Shown: positions 21,274 through 34,138, numbered from the stretch's first letter. The stretch is 64,000 bases of DNA from Alopecurus myosuroides (GCA_028641055.1 CM054057.1:332970482-333034481), one strand, 5' to 3'. A program made the numbers and translations. Notes: a model not told the origin generated them from the letters alone.

Positions 21274-24150
21274 CATAAGTACAATTGTATTCCCACTTCC
21301 GACATCGTCACACCCTACAACAAACATGTATTGTAGCAGCAACACTGTATCAGGAGGTGTTGCTCAGCGCTTCAGCACTGATGCCAACCAAAGTTGCAGC
21401 ACGTGGCATTTTGCATCCATGGTGATTACAAGTCCACTCCCAAGGATGGCACTGTCAGATTCTTTCAAAGAGCATGCTAAAGGTATAAAGGTCTAGCCCC
21501 TAAGCTGTTCTCAGTGATAGCATGTGGGAGTCCATTGACATATCCTTTTTCCTTTAGCTCAGATGTGCTAGACTCATGGTGCCAAGTTCCATCATCCAAC
21601 TTTTGAACCCGATTTGTGTAATCTTTCATTTTTGTGATACTAGGGAATATGACAACACCGATGTAGTTTGCTCGCACAAACATTGTGCTCATTGAACAGC
21701 TTGAGCAGCGGGAGAAAATGCTCGAAGCACATAACCAAATTTTGCAGGTTCAGAGAAGTATTTTGAACTTGTAAAAATATGCCTGCTTAAAGTCATTGAC
21801 ATGCTAGACTGAACTTTTGTGTTCTATAGATAGCGAAAGACAACCTCCAACAGAAGATCATGGTGATGGACAAGGCCATGGAATTGCTAGAAGGTTGAAA
21901 TAAATTGCTAACACTTGCAACTTACTTTTCTGACAGCCAAACATAATCAATATTTGCCTACAGAAAGATAGCTAGCGCTCGGCCAGCAGTTCAGCAGGAA
22001 GCTGGCTCAGTCGGACATGCTCATCCCCCACGCGAGACACAAAACAGCTGCATTGCAATTTCTCTCTCGGCTTTTTCTATTCCTTTTGCAAGGAATACTG
22101 TGTGCTGGTTGAAAGGTGGAAAAATAACGACAAATTGGCTGAAATCGCACTTCCAGTTCATCTTCAATCAGTATACATTAGTATATGCCTGAACGATAAC
22201 GAGTAAATACTAAATAGATTATCTATAGAAGAAAAAAGAGCAAAACAATTGCATTACAATTTCTCTGTCTCGGCCTTTTCTATTCCTTTTTTCCAAGGAA
22301 TACTGTGTGCTGGTTGAAAGGTGAAAAAATAACGACAGAATGGCTGAAAGATACTGTAGAATTGCGGTTGTTATTTCTATCATTATCTCCATTAATTAAT
22401 GCATGAGTGATCCTCTCTCAGACATTAACGCAAGCACCTTTTGTGCTAAAAACAATGAAGCCGCACAAACAAATAAAAACTGAAATAAAAGATATGTGCG
22501 TGTGCATTTTCAAGGCAAAGACTTTATGCTAGTGCGACCCGCAGCTGCTCATCAGAATCAAAAGAAAATAAGAAATCTAGCTAGACCGTAGATACATATA
22601 GCGGCGCTCACCTGCTCTGCACGTAACACGCCCGGGAAGTTCGCAGCAGAGACTCAGGCACGCCGCTGTGTTTGCCCATTTTGTTCATCACTACAGCACC
22701 TTCTCCTGAAATTTACACAATCAAAGTAGAAAACTGGATAAGCAGCGAGAGGAGGTGGCCCTTGCATCGACCGCTTGAAGCAAGAATGGAAGGGTGTGGG
22801 GGATCGCTGCCAACGGTGACCGTCGATGCTGCTGCCGCCCGGCGTGCGAAACCTCCTCCGTACTACTGTTGAACCCGAACATGGTACGTGAGCTTGAAAA
22901 CCGTACATCGAGCCTCGGTCTGATAGCGATGACCATTTCAATCGTGTGTTCCTCTATCTTCATTTTCATGGAGCAATCAACCTGCTCAGGCCGTTCATTT
23001 AGCTCACATCCACCGTTCGGATAATTCCATGTCCTCAATGGCATTTTTGCAAACATGCCTTCGGCGGAAGCAATTACACCAGCACGCTACTGCGAGCATC
23101 CAGGGATGGTCATTATTTTCTGATGAAGATTTCTTAGTAAGAAGCCTTGCTGAGTCGCTAGGCTTCACGCTGCCTTATCTGAACGAAGATCCCATGCCAA
23201 ATTTCTCTCAGCCCAAAAATCAATTCGACAAGATCATGCAATCAGGTAGGACACATATAGAGATTCATCCAGTTGATGGGCTTGAGGTCAGGGATTCGCC
23301 GACGACGGAGAAGGGCGTGCTGCTGCCGGTTAAGGACCTGGTCTCTATCCTCAGCATGTCCGCCGCTGCTGCTCTGAGTGACCCAATTCTCCATCCTCGC
23401 CGAGTCCTACTGCTGGTCTGTGTGACCCGCCTCTCCGTTAGTTGCTATTGCCCGCTGAGTACCACTCCTCCTGCACATGACCACACATGGTGAGGTACGT
23501 GCAAGGCGGACAGACCAGAGATTCGGAGGGGAGAGTTACCATCGTGGTCTTGGTCGTCGTGTTCCCGCAGTCCGAGGTGGTCTGCACGACGCATGATAGA
23601 ACCGCATCAACCAAGCTCTGGATCGGATCAAGGCGCTATGAGGAACGCGTCCCGGTAGGCCTCAAAACCGGCAGCGCTTGTACCAGAGTTGGGGTTGAGC
23701 GGACCGGCAATGAACGGATCGGCGCGGAGCAGGACATGGAGAGAAAGATCGGGGCGCATCTCGCCGCCGGCCACGGATTGCGTGCATGTAGCTAGCTAGC
23801 GAGGAACCAATCGTGGGCGGACACGCCGAGCAGGGATGGTCTTCTCATGGCCCTTCTAGCTTCTGGGAGAGGGAAGTCATGAGATGAGCGATTATAGAGG
23901 CCGTGATTCGACACCGGCGAGCGGCGGAGGCCGGAAGGAGGAAGGTGAGTGCGGCGGCGCTGGTGGTCGTGGGGATTGCGGCGGGGAAGGGGATTGGAAG
24001 AACAGTTATTTCCAGTTTCCACTTGGCTGTGGCATTTTTTAGTAAATACGTGATTTGTCGAGGGCAAATCGGTAAATGTATGTTGGACGAAAATTTTGGC
24101 AGAAACCTTAATGCTTTTATTAGTAGGTAAAGATTAGGTAAAGATAAAGA
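21274..24150. other. Unassigned region with short ORFs
   Basis: No gene recognised. On the + strand, 21691-21756 could encode IEQLEQREKMLEAHNQILQ and 21831-21894 AKDNLQQKIMVMDKAMELLE. The two coiled-coil-like pieces are separated by a GT...AG interval and look like exons of an unidentified gene remnant. The longest frame, 23029-23493 (+, 154 codons), has no motif I recognise and is flanked by nothing gene-like. Confidence 0.35.
22040..22349. repeat. ~100-bp direct duplication
   Basis: Two copies, about 22040-22145 and 22241-22349, share 'ttttctattcctttt', 'aaggaatactgtgtgctggt' and 'tgaaaggtg' with small indels. The intervening ~95 bp is unique. Confidence 0.85.
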
Positions 24151-24156
24151 CTTATA

Positions 24157-26294
24157 GAGACATATCGCCGCACACTAAAACGCGTTTACAGCACGCGTTT
24201 AGCAGGTTTGCAGAGATTTCAGTGGAACCAAAACTATAGCGCACACACCGTGGAGCTTCACCGAGCGCGAAAAAACAACAGCGCGCGGCAAAAACTCGTA
24301 CAAACAAATATGTAGATCCTAGCAGATTAAACAAAGTCATAAAAATAAAAAAGTTTAATTATTTGTTACAACATAAATAAATTGTACAACAATAAAAAAA
24401 TAGTTTGTCATATAGGTGTCGATACAAACATACAAACAATTACTGATTTTTTTTTACCATAATATTTCTACCACTCCTCCATGACATTTTCTTGAAAATC
24501 ATCATTAGGCTCGTTCCGGCGAATGAAATGGTAGGATGCAATAAAACGAACAAACCTCTCTTCTATTCTTCTCACTCGTACGGACTGTCCCATCAAATCG
24601 TAGACATAATAGTCTACATCTTACCTACGCTGGTTCTCGATGATCATATTATGTATGATCACACAAGCGGTCATGATGTACCAAACGATCCCTTGATCCC
24701 AAAATCTAGTCGGACCTCTCACAATAGCAAATTGGGCTTGCAAAATCCCAAATGCTCTCTCCACATCTTTCCTTACGGCCGCTTGTGCATTATGAAAAAC
24801 ATATTGTTTCTTACCTTGCGGTTTCTTCACCGGCTTCAGAAATGTTCGCCACCTTGGATAAATATCGTCTACGAGATAGTAGGCATAGTTGTATGTATGT
24901 CCGTTTGCTTCAAACTCTATCTATGGCAGCTCACCATTAGCAATCTAGTTCATCAGTGGTGATCGGTGAAGAACATTGATGTCACTGCAAGATCCAGACA
25001 TTCTAAAAAAAGCATGCCAAATCCAAGTCTCATAATCAGCCACGGCTTCAAGGATTATAGTGACATCCTTTTTATTCCGCTGGAATTGTCCATGTCAAGC
25101 CGCTGGATAATTTTTCCAGCTCCAATGCATACAATCAATGGAGCCAAGCATGCCTGGAAATCCACGAGTTTTGTTGAACTCCAACATTCTAGCTGCGTCT
25201 TGAGCATTGGGGGATCTCAAGTATTCATCACGAAACACATTCACCATAGGTACCACAAAACGGTTGACACACTTGATAGTTTGACTCTCACCTATTACCA
25301 AATGGTCATCAACTAGATCCACCGGAATACTATATGCCAACATACGCAAGGCGGCGATCACCTTCTGATAGGTGTTCTGACCAAGCTCTCCGGCGGCATT
25401 CCTCCTTTGCGTGAAAAGGCGTTCATGCTTCATCACCTCCTCTGCAATATCCTTGAACAACTCGGTGCTCATCCTAAAACGGCGACGAAAATATTTCTCA
25501 AAATATATGGGATCCTCCGTAAAATAGTTCTGCATCATTTTTGTGTGGCCATCAATCATTTCCCTCCACAACTTCTCTCTACCCCGAACAGACCCACCGT
25601 GCTTCGATTTCTTGTAGGCGTCCAACGCCAAAAGAATAGCAATTCCCTCTTCCTCTTGGAGATCCCATTCTTCCTCAGACGAATCATAATCATAAGAAGA
25701 ACTCATCTACAAATATAGGTCGGTGATTATTCTTCAAACTAGAAAACTAGCGATTGTAAAATGAACACATCGACGCCTTTCATACCTTTCAGGTATTGCG
25801 TCGAACACCTTGCGCGCTGTGGGACGGGCACTGCCGCCGGGCGTGGCAGACCGCCGGTCGAATCGGCGACGGAGAAGAGATCGCAAAAGCGGAAGCGGAA
25901 GCCGACCAAGTTCTACCGCCACGGCGCCTCACGGGAGGCCATGTGAGCGGCGGCGGCAGGTGGGAGCCGCGGGTCGTGTGGGAGGTACGAGCGGAGACGG
26001 GAGTGGCGCGGCAGCAGGCGGATTTGGGTGGCCGGAGGAGGAAGACGGGAAGTGGAGCGAAACTGCCGCGGGCGCGCGCTGTTGGCAAATCGCGCGTTCG
26101 CTTGACCATCACGCGCGCGGGTCTAAACGTCGATCTCCTGGGCGTCGGATGGAGTTTTTCTCCGCGCGCTGGCCAAATTTTATAGCGCACTTGAGTTTAG
26201 CGCGACTGCTGGAGCACCGCATTTTGGCCCACGCGCACTAAACTGGCGATTTTTTCCGTTTGGCGCTAGTTTACAACGACTGTTGGAGATGCTC
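24157..26294 (-). mobile_element. PIF/Harbinger transposon, decayed
   Basis: The right end reads inward GAGCATCTCCAACAGTCGTTG and abuts TTA (26295-26297). The left end near 24157, after ctta, is a poorer match and its exact base is uncertain. Both terminal regions contain related 'gcgcgtttagc'/'acgcgcactaaac' words. The interior carries the transposase pseudogene. Confidence 0.65.
24621..25706 (-). pseudogene. PIF/Harbinger DDE transposase pseudogene (DDE_Tnp4)
   Basis: Read on minus from 25706 it begins MSSSYDYDSSEEEW. It continues through FEKYFRRRFRMSTELF, typical of the N-terminal half of plant PIF transposases, and reaches the first catalytic Asp in GSIDCMHW. A TGA at 25097-25095 replaces a conserved Trp. 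Two TAG codons follow around 24955 and 24930 in the same frame. The second Asp is recognisable in LVDDIYPRW and the Glu in VERAFGILQ, and the frame ends HNMIIENQRR. All three catalytic positions survive but the gene cannot make a full protein. Confidence 0.88.
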
Positions 26295-26597
26295 TTATAT
26301 TACGGAACAAAGGGAGCATGAGATACGAGAATCTCTAATGCATGCAGGAAAATTTTGACCCAAAAAACGCGTCTCCAATTTGACCGAAAACTGATATACC
26401 TTACTGTGCGACCTTATAAGGAATAGATGCCCTAAACTCATACCAATAACAAATGGATGTCGATGTTGCAATACACCAAATAAATAAATATACAAATATT
26501 ACATAATCTAGTTTGTCATTTAATCCACATACAAAAACATACACAATATAAGAAGTAGCAATTAAAATTGTCCAAAAAAATGTGCAATCAAGCTAAA

Positions 26598-27351
26598 TTA
26601 GACGATGTCCAAATTTAGTGACACAATTGTTGCAAGGTCATCGGTACCACCATGGGCCATACCACCATCACCAACATGGCGGAAGAAGGAAGAACCACCA
26701 CGGGGCATACCACCATCACCAACATAGCGGAAGAAGGAAGAACCACCACAATCATGCTCGCCACCACCACCACCATGACCATCACCATAACCATGGGCCC
26801 AATAACCACCACCACCGGCCATAAGATCTTGGAGCTCTTTCCTCCTTGGAAGATCTCAATTCTTTTCATCTCACAAAACTCTCTTTTAATCAGCTCGGGA
26901 GAGGTCATCCTCGACGACCTTCTAGTCCCTCCTCTTTTGCTCTTTAAGAGTGATCTTGCCCTCCTCAAAGAAACATTGTGTGAGCCACTTGATCTCATTT
27001 TGCTAACTCTTCTTCTCGGCTAAGTCCACCTTAGTTGCCAAAACCCTCTCCATCATGATCTCCTTCAACTTCACCACTGCATTTATTCGGTCCTTAATTT
27101 TTTAATCAAGAAAAAGATCCGAATGGGGTGATCGTATGGTACTTATCCTTGATGTGTTGCCAATATATTTTGCCGGTATGATCACTTCCGATAACCGCAT
27201 CAAGTGACACACTCTCCCATGCTTTTATCAATAAAATATCCTCCATTTTGGAGTAATTGGTGTTCTGTTTTCCGGGTCTTGATTGGCTTGGATCAAACAC
27301 CTCCTTACCAACCTCTTCTACTTCACTCTCCCCTCGTCTTCCATGGTGCAC
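26598..27351 (-). pseudogene. Harbinger ORF1 (MYB/trihelix-like) remnant
   Basis: On the minus strand 27351-27106 encodes TNYSKMEDILLIKAWESV followed by GKIYWQHIKDKYH, the SANT/trihelix-like start of the ORF1 protein that partners PIF/Harbinger transposase. Further on, ERVLATKVDLAEKK and FFEEGKITLKEQKRRD are legible but interrupted by stops. A His/Gly-rich end (26822-26598), with a duplicated GGSSFFR-VGDGGM block, closes the gene. A frameshift lies near 26850. Confidence 0.7.
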
Positions 27352-27945
27352 TTGAATGCGCCAAGCGGAGCACTCAAGATGTCAACCTCGTTCTCCTCCA
27401 GCATGTCCACATATGATGTATGAAGGGTATGAAAGTTTTGGCTACAAAGTGAAATGCGAACACTAAGAAATTGAACCCAATGTACCACACATCTGGAGAA
27501 AAGGGAGAATTTTTTTACCTCTTCGGCATTTTGTTGAATAGGCCGTGGATGCCGGTGGAAGTTGAAGGCGTCGCGATGTACATCGGTTGTCGGAGTCGAT
27601 GGCGGAGGCTCCCATCTTCGAGTCGCCGATATCTTGGACTTCTTCGGGCCATAGGGTTCGGATTTCGACCGTCTGGTCGCTACCGCCGAAGCCTAGGTGG
27701 CACCCAAGCCGGCACCGGCGTTTTCGGGAGGAAGCTTAGAACCGATGGTCAGAAAGGGCCCGACTCCATGAATGAAGTGGTTTCCCTTCCGCACATGTTT
27801 CGTCTCCGCGACGGATGGAGTTGGCGCAGCAACGGTGTAGCTAGCCGCGGGAAGCATGGGAGCTCGAGGTGTCACTGATTGGTTCGGGACACAGTAAAAC
27901 CGATGGACGACGTGTCGGGGAGGTCCATGTCGTTGACTGGGTGGC

Positions 27946-29547
27946 TGATACGTCTCAAACGTATCTAATTTTTTGCTTGTTTTATTTATGTTCTTGCATG
28001 TTTTCTACATGTTTTACTTCGTTTTCCAGATGGTTTTATGGACTAACCTATTAATAAGATGCCCAGAGCCAGTTTCTGTTTTCTACTATTTTTGTATTTC
28101 AGAAAAGCTCTAAAGAGAAATATTGTCCAAATGTCCTAAAAATTTACGAGATTTATTTTTTGCTCGGAACAAAGAGAGAGTCCAAAGGAGAACTGAGGGG
28201 AGCCCGGGGGCACCAGGCAGCCCCTAGTCGCGGGTCCACCCTAGGTCGCGCATGGTGGGCCTCTCATGGCTCTGTCCATCGCCTCACGCTGCCTCTTCGC
28301 CTATGAAATCACATTAACCCTTAAAACCTCGGGGACGCAGAAAATTTCTACGAAACAGATACAAAGGCGACGTCACCTAGAAAGTCCAATCTAGAACTTT
28401 TGGAATTCTGCTCTGGCACCCTGACGAAGAGGGGGATCGTCACCGGAGATCTCTACATCGCCATGATTGCCTCCAGACATATGCGTGGGTAGTTCATCCC
28501 GGGAGTATGTGTCCATATAAGTAGCTAGATGGTGTTCTCTATCCCTTGTGCCTCCATATTCAGATCTTGTGAGGTTCCTAACATAATCAAGATCACCGTT
28601 ATATAATTGCTACATGTTGTGTTTGCTGGAATCCGATGAACCATTAAAATTATGATTACTTTGTTCATGTATTTTTTTAATGTTTCACTTATATCTTTAG
28701 AGTGTTTTAATATTTTCTTGCAATGCTCTCCGGCGTGTACGATTTTCTTGGGCAAGCTATTGTATGCACCTCCAAGAGAGGGTTTATGCTAGATAATGGG
28801 TTCATGTCTTCCTTCACAAACGCCCGAGTGACAGAAACGTGTAGGAGGGGGATGTGTTGTTGCCACTAGGGAGAAACATCGGTGTTCTTGTCTACGAATG
28901 AGGATTATTGCTTACATTACATATTGTTTTTTATGTATTTGTCTGTTGCACATAAGCAAATACCAGCGAGATTTGATGGATTTCTATCTCTAGGTGGAGT
29001 TTTAGTAATAAATGTTGTTGGATGACAGTCTATTTATCTTGACGTAATGCCTACAATGTTAGAATCTGTGAACTATTTTTTTCATTATAGTATTATTATA
29101 CGCTCATAGTTTGTTAATTGGCTAGCTGTAATTTGTTCACCCAGCATGTTTATTATTCTTAGGAGAGACACCACTAGTGAAACTATGGTCCCTGGTCCTA
29201 TTTTCCCCATTGATTACAAACTTGTTTACTTTACTTTCATCATTATTTTCTCGTTGTTCCGTTTTCATTTAATATTCTCCAACCATTCAATACAATTAAT
29301 TATCTAATTTTCAGCAAGACAGGAAGATTGACAACCTTCTCGGAAAGTTGGGAGATAGAGAGGGTTTGTGTGTGTGTGTGCAGGTCCACGCTTGTTGAAG
29401 TGCCAGACAACAAGGCAACCTACTGAGAGACTTCGAATTCCTGCTAGATTGATCACCCTAAATCCTTAACTGGGGGAAAATTGTTGTTGGACTACATCAT
29501 ACCTTCCTCTTGAAATCTCCCAAAGAATGTGTGATTTCATGTCATCA
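27946..29547 (+). mobile_element. Solo LTR of a TGATACGTCTC family
   Basis: Starts TGATACGTCTCAAACGTATC and ends GTCATCA. It shares with the LTRs at 31825 and 37029 the 'gtcc..cactaggga', 'acagaaacgtg' and 'ttgttcacccagcatg' landmarks, and ends in the 'ctgggggaaaattgttgttgg' zone that matches the other LTR 3' ends. There is no internal region on either side. Flanking 5-mers (gtggc, gcgga) do not match, so the target duplication has decayed or the ends are off. It contains a short TG microsatellite near 29366. Confidence 0.65.
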
Positions 29548-29849
29548 GCGGAACGGTGAGAAGAGCAGGCGCGGATCCAGGAAGATCGTCGATGGCGGTG
29601 GGCATTGGGCGGGAAGAAGCAAGCTAAAATGTCCTTCCCGCCAACTCGCGCCATGGACCCTGGCGAACATGAAATTTGGCCGCCAAAACTGGGCATATCG
29701 CGCACTCAGGGTCCATTATCCCGCGCCTCAAGAAAATCTGAGTTGGCCATTTTTGGAATCTGGTCGGGCAACTTTTGGGGCCGGCACTAGAACCGGCGGT
29801 TGTCATAGGCGCGTGGGCCTTTTGCAGGATCTGCTAGAGATAGTTGGGA

Positions 29850-31161
29850 CAAATCCGCTTATTTTTACCCCATTGGAATTCGATTGTCACCAATTTATAA
29901 CTAACTTCAGACTAAATCAATGACGATTAATATATTGGAGAGTAAGCTAAAAAATAATTAGCCATAAGAGTTTTTTTTTGAACTGGCCATAAGAATAATT
30001 TGAAACCACAAATAAAGGGTTGTTTTAAACTTTTAAGCAAAAATGGCCCCAGTCAGCTCAACTTGTACCTGTATTTTTTTGGTATAATTTACAAACAGCT
30101 GCCCTACATATTTGAAGTACCAGGTACATTTTACGGCAAACTGTAAACAAAGATTTCGGTGGAGGGAACTTTTACGCCCAACTGCCATGACACCGTCGGA
30201 TATTTCACTACCAAGTTTTTATAGACCCCACGTGAAGAAAATGGATTTTGCGGGACCTGCTCCGACGGATATTACATCCAAATTATTTCATCTAATGATT
30301 AACTCACATATGCATTCACATGTGAAGCCGTATGGATGTGCTATGCTAGATTTGGTGCTAGTGATCTTAGTATTACGGACCACTACCACTCTGGTTAGTG
30401 GAATACCATTTTTTCAGAAACACTGGCGGCGCCCTTCATGGTGATGTCTCGGAGTTGATTGGCATCGTGTGTTTGCCTTTCTTTGAGATCGGTGGCGTTT
30501 GGGTTCTTGGATGGTGTCGGTGAGGCGGTAGCAGCGATCCCATCAGGAGCGTCTGTCCTTCTGCTCTATCCCCGTTGTTGTGGCGTTGTCTCCGACGTCA
30601 TGGTGGAGCAGAGAGGATTTATCGTCCGGGAGTACCCGCAGACGGCTGTCTGCGCAATTGACAACTATAAAATGATACATCTTGTGCTAGGTTTGTGGTT
30701 GGAGGCTGACACTTCTGATTTCCTCCCCCGGCGTTGTAGTCGTGCGGGGATGTTAGTTCCGGAGTCCGATGGCGTTTCCGGGGACACGTTGCCCCCAGTA
30801 TGATTCGTTCAACAGTAATGGTTTAGCTTATGGCAAACTATTTTGGAGGTCCGTAAAGCTGCATATCAACGATGGAGCCGTGTCGAGCTCGAGTGAAGAG
30901 GCGATCTGTCTTCTGTCTCTTGGTGGTCGTTTCGGTGGTGCCGAAGGAGAGGGACAGACGCTGGTTTTTTGCGTAGGATTATCCTATCCTTTTAGTACTG
31001 TAATGTTGGTGTTTACGTTTCTTGTAACCAGATCTTTATTTTATGAATGAGAAACATATTACCTTGCAAAAAAACATATTATTAACTACAACTATAATCT
31101 CGGTAGGTTGCGGCTCTTCTAAGAGCACTTGTTGCATTTTGTGTCATTGTTTGTGGGGGCT
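29850..31161. other. Unassigned repeat-rich stretch, possible LINE 3' UTR
   Basis: Bases about 30440-31070 resemble a plant LINE 3' UTR: a GC-balanced untranslated region, then 'gtttacgtttcttgtaacca', 'tttattttatgaatgagaaac' and an A-run. I could not find a convincing target duplication. No gene seen. Confidence 0.3.
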
Positions 31162-31824
31162 TGATGACCCACAAGTATAGGGGATTGCAACAGTCTTCGA
31201 GGGTAAGTGGAACCAAATTTATTGATTCGACACAAGGGGAGCCAAAGAATACCTATAAGTCTTAGCAGCTGAGTTGTCAATTCAGCCACACCTGAGAAGC
31301 ACTTAGCAAAATATATTAGTAACAAAAGGTGCAATAAAACAGTGGATGGAGTAGTGGTGTGATGTTTCTCTTGCGTCCTCAACACACCTAATACAATGGC
31401 AATTGTATATGTGCACTGGTTTAGCGAAAAGATAGTTAATATTGTGGAAAACAGAGTTAAACAAGTGATATTTGTATTCTTTAATAAATGCACCAGCAAT
31501 GAAACAAGTAGTAAAACCATGTAAAAACTGTAGCAATAATAGTAAAAGATGGATCGGGTTTCACATGTTCACTAGTGGTAACTTTCCAAACAATAGAACA
31601 AGTGTTGGGTAAACAAATTACAGCTAGGCAATTGACAAATCATGGGGGCATAACAATGCTATTATGACGAGATAAAGTTCACGGGTTCTAACATGGTAGG
31701 CATTACGTTAAGGCATATAGACCGCTATCCAGCATGCATCTATATCGTATAGTCCACCTCGAGAAATATATTCAACAAATCTCTCTGGTATTAAGTTGCA
31801 GCAATGAAATGATTGCTTTGTGTG

Positions 31825-33483
31825 TGACACGTCTCCAACGTATCTATAATTTTTGTGATATTATGCCAATTTCTACATGTTTTCTCCCTTCTTTATAGCA
31901 TTTTTTACACGTTTTCCGGGACTAACCCATTAACAAGATGCCAACTGCTAGTTCCCAGTTTTCTGCTATTTTTTATTTCAGAAAAGTTGTTCTGGAAATA
32001 TTCTCGGAATTGGACCCCACGAATCCCAAAGTTCCTATTTTCCCCGGAAGCATCCAGAAGTCCGAAGAGGAGTCGAAGACGCTCACCAGGGGGCCCTCAC
32101 CATAGCCAAACGTGGCCCCCCTTGGCCGCGCCTGGGGGTGGTGAGGCCACCCTGGTGGCCCACTGACGTCGCCCTTTCGCCTATTTATTCCCCTCCGAAG
32201 GAAAACCCTACGTACCTGATAAAAAATCCCCGAAAAGTTCCGCAGCCACCGTCGTCGTCAACCCTAGATCAGGGGGTCTGCAGCTGTCTCCCGGCACCCT
32301 GCCGGAGAGGAGATCATCACCGGAGGCCTCTTCATCACCATGCCTGCCTCCCGAGTGATGCGTGAGTAATTCATCCTTGGACTACGGGTCCAAAGCAGTA
32401 GCTAGATGGTTGTCTTATCCTCCTATGCCTCGATGTTTAGATCTCGTGAGCTGCCTAACATGATCGAGATTGTTCTTATGTAATTCTATGTGTTGTGTTT
32501 GCTGGGATTCGATGAATATTGAACTTACGCCAAGTTGATTATAGTCTTTATTGCATATGTTATTTGTGATCTTGCATGCTTTCCGTTGCTAGTGGTTGCT
32601 CTGGCCAAGTAGTTGCTAGTGACTCCAAGAGGTATTATTTATGCTCGATAGTTGGGTTCATGCCTCCTTTTCGCCTGTGCTCGAGTGACAGAAACGTGAC
32701 GGGGGATGATGTGTTGTTGCCACTAGGGAGAAAACTGCGGTGTGAGTGCCCGCGTGCACAATCATTGCTTACATTACACACATTGCTTAATGCGATTATC
32801 TGTTGCTTGCAACTTAATAGCTAAGGGGGTTCGGATGATAACCTGAGGGTGGATTATTAGTCATAGATGCAATTGGATTACGGTCTATGTATATTGTTTT
32901 AATGCCCGCACTAAATATCATAGTAGTCATCATGTCATGAATGTGCACTACGGTGCAACCTCTATTTGTCAATTGCCCAGCTGTAATTTGTTCACCCAGC
33001 ATGCTATCTTTTATAGAGAGACACCACTAGTGAACCTATGAACCCCGGTCCATTTTCCTACATTGTTAAACAAACCACTACAATTCGCTGCTTTCTTTAC
33101 TTACTGCAAGCATACACCATTTTCCACACTATACGTCTAATCTTTGTTTTCAACAAGGCCGGTGAGATTGACAACCTCACTGTACCGTTGGGATAAAGTA
33201 TTTTGGTTGTGTTGTGTGAAGGTTCCACGTTGTTGCTGACACCAGTGAGGCGCCATCACCACCGTCAGTGGCATCAACCTTCCGAAGATTCTCTTTCTCC
33301 TACTGGATTGATATCCTTGGTTCTTAATTGAGGGAAATTCTTACAGTTGTACTCATCACACCCTCCTCTTGGGGTTCCGAACACGCCATCACAAGCATCA
33401 ATAATTTCTGGCGCCGTTGCCGGGGACTTAAAATTCATGATCATCAAGAAGTCTCCCCGTCAAGGCACCATCAAGGCGTAGCA
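31825..33483 (+). repeat. 5' LTR
   Basis: Starts TGACACGTCTCCAACGTATC and ends GGCGTAGCA. The end is set by comparison with the 3' LTR, where GGCGTAGCA is followed directly by the target duplication. It is about 84 bases longer than the apparent end at ...AAGCATCA (33400) because it includes a PBS-bearing segment. Confidence 0.85.
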
Positions 33484-33492
33484 AAGAATTTC

Positions 33493-33510
33493 CGGCGCCG
33501 TTGCCGGGGA
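33493..33510 (+). other. Primer-binding site
   Basis: CGGCGCCGTTGCCGGGGA, nine bases after the 5' LTR. It differs by one base from TGGCGCCGTTGCCGGGGA, which is complementary to the 3' end of plant tRNA-Asp (from memory). The sister copy at 33409-33426 inside the LTR has the T. Confidence 0.75.
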
Positions 33511-33680
33511 GAAAAAAGTCTTCTGGCAAGGGGAGTCTCTCACTCTCAACCTCTTTATTTTGTTTATTGTCTTGTTTTTATTTTTTGTCTTATTTTGCTT
33601 CTTTATATCAAAACACAAAAAATTTAGTTTACTTCATAGCTATAATTTTTGCTTTTCTGCTCTTAGTTTAATCTCTAATC

Positions 33681-34138
33681 GTGATTCTGCCCAAGTTTAC
33701 CTTGAAAGGTGTACCAATAGGTAGCGGTGATATAATTGGGAAAGATAATATTGGAGAGTTATTTAATTATGTTAGTAAGCACAAAGAATTTGAAGATAGA
33801 TCCTTAGCTGAACTTGCTCCAGATTATGAAACCGCTGCAGCATCTCTAGTTCGTATGCTGGAAGCTAGGTTTGTTAACCTTAATCCCATAATACAACAAA
33901 TGTTCCTCAACCTTGATAACATTAAGGATAGCTAAAAAATAGAGTTTATTCTAGAAACTTTGTTTAAAGAATTTGGTGATGTTGCCATTAAGGCTAGAAA
34001 AGTTTTTAACCGATTTGAGATGTCAGGCTCATGTGTAGACGTTAATAGCACACCGGGTAAAGCCAATGATAAGGATATTAAAGTACCAATACCCTTTAAA
34101 TTGGTAGGAATGCATGAAGCTCTAGAAAAGAAATTTTG
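33681..34138 (+). pseudogene. Gag-like frame of the LTR retrotransposon
   Basis: The first 84 codons (33681-33935) include FTLKGVPIGSG, ELFNYVSKHKEFEDRS and LEARFVNLNPIIQQMF. After the TAG-free stop TAA (33933-33935) the same frame goes on as IEFILETLFKEFGDVAIK and RKVFNRFEMSGSC, so one stop interrupts a longer protein. No zinc knuckle or pol motif follows. I do not recognise a characterised domain. Its place just after the PBS suggests gag. Confidence 0.5.

Larger units (their letters stand above)
26320..29850 (-). mobile_element. Second Harbinger-like element (approximate limits), split by a solo LTR
   Basis: Contains the Harbinger ORF1 remnant. The left boundary region (ATCTCTAATGCATGCAGGAAAA near 26332) and, reversed, the right (near 29840, ATCTCTAGCAGATCCTGCAAAA) can be aligned as weak inverted ends. 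The interval 27946-29547 is a later LTR insertion. Limits are inferred, not measured. Confidence 0.35.

Noticed and set aside
23029..23493. 154-codon plus-strand ORF as a gene
   Set aside because: No motif, no splice or promoter context, and codon make-up like its surroundings. Kept only as part of an unassigned region.
26618..27023. Plus-strand His/Thr-rich ORFs
   Set aside because: They are the complement of the Gly/His-rich end of the Harbinger ORF1 remnant on the minus strand.
33409..33426. First PBS copy as the working primer-binding site with the LTR ending at 33400
   Set aside because: The 3' LTR and the gtgtg target duplication show that the LTR ends 84 bases later, so this copy lies inside the LTR.
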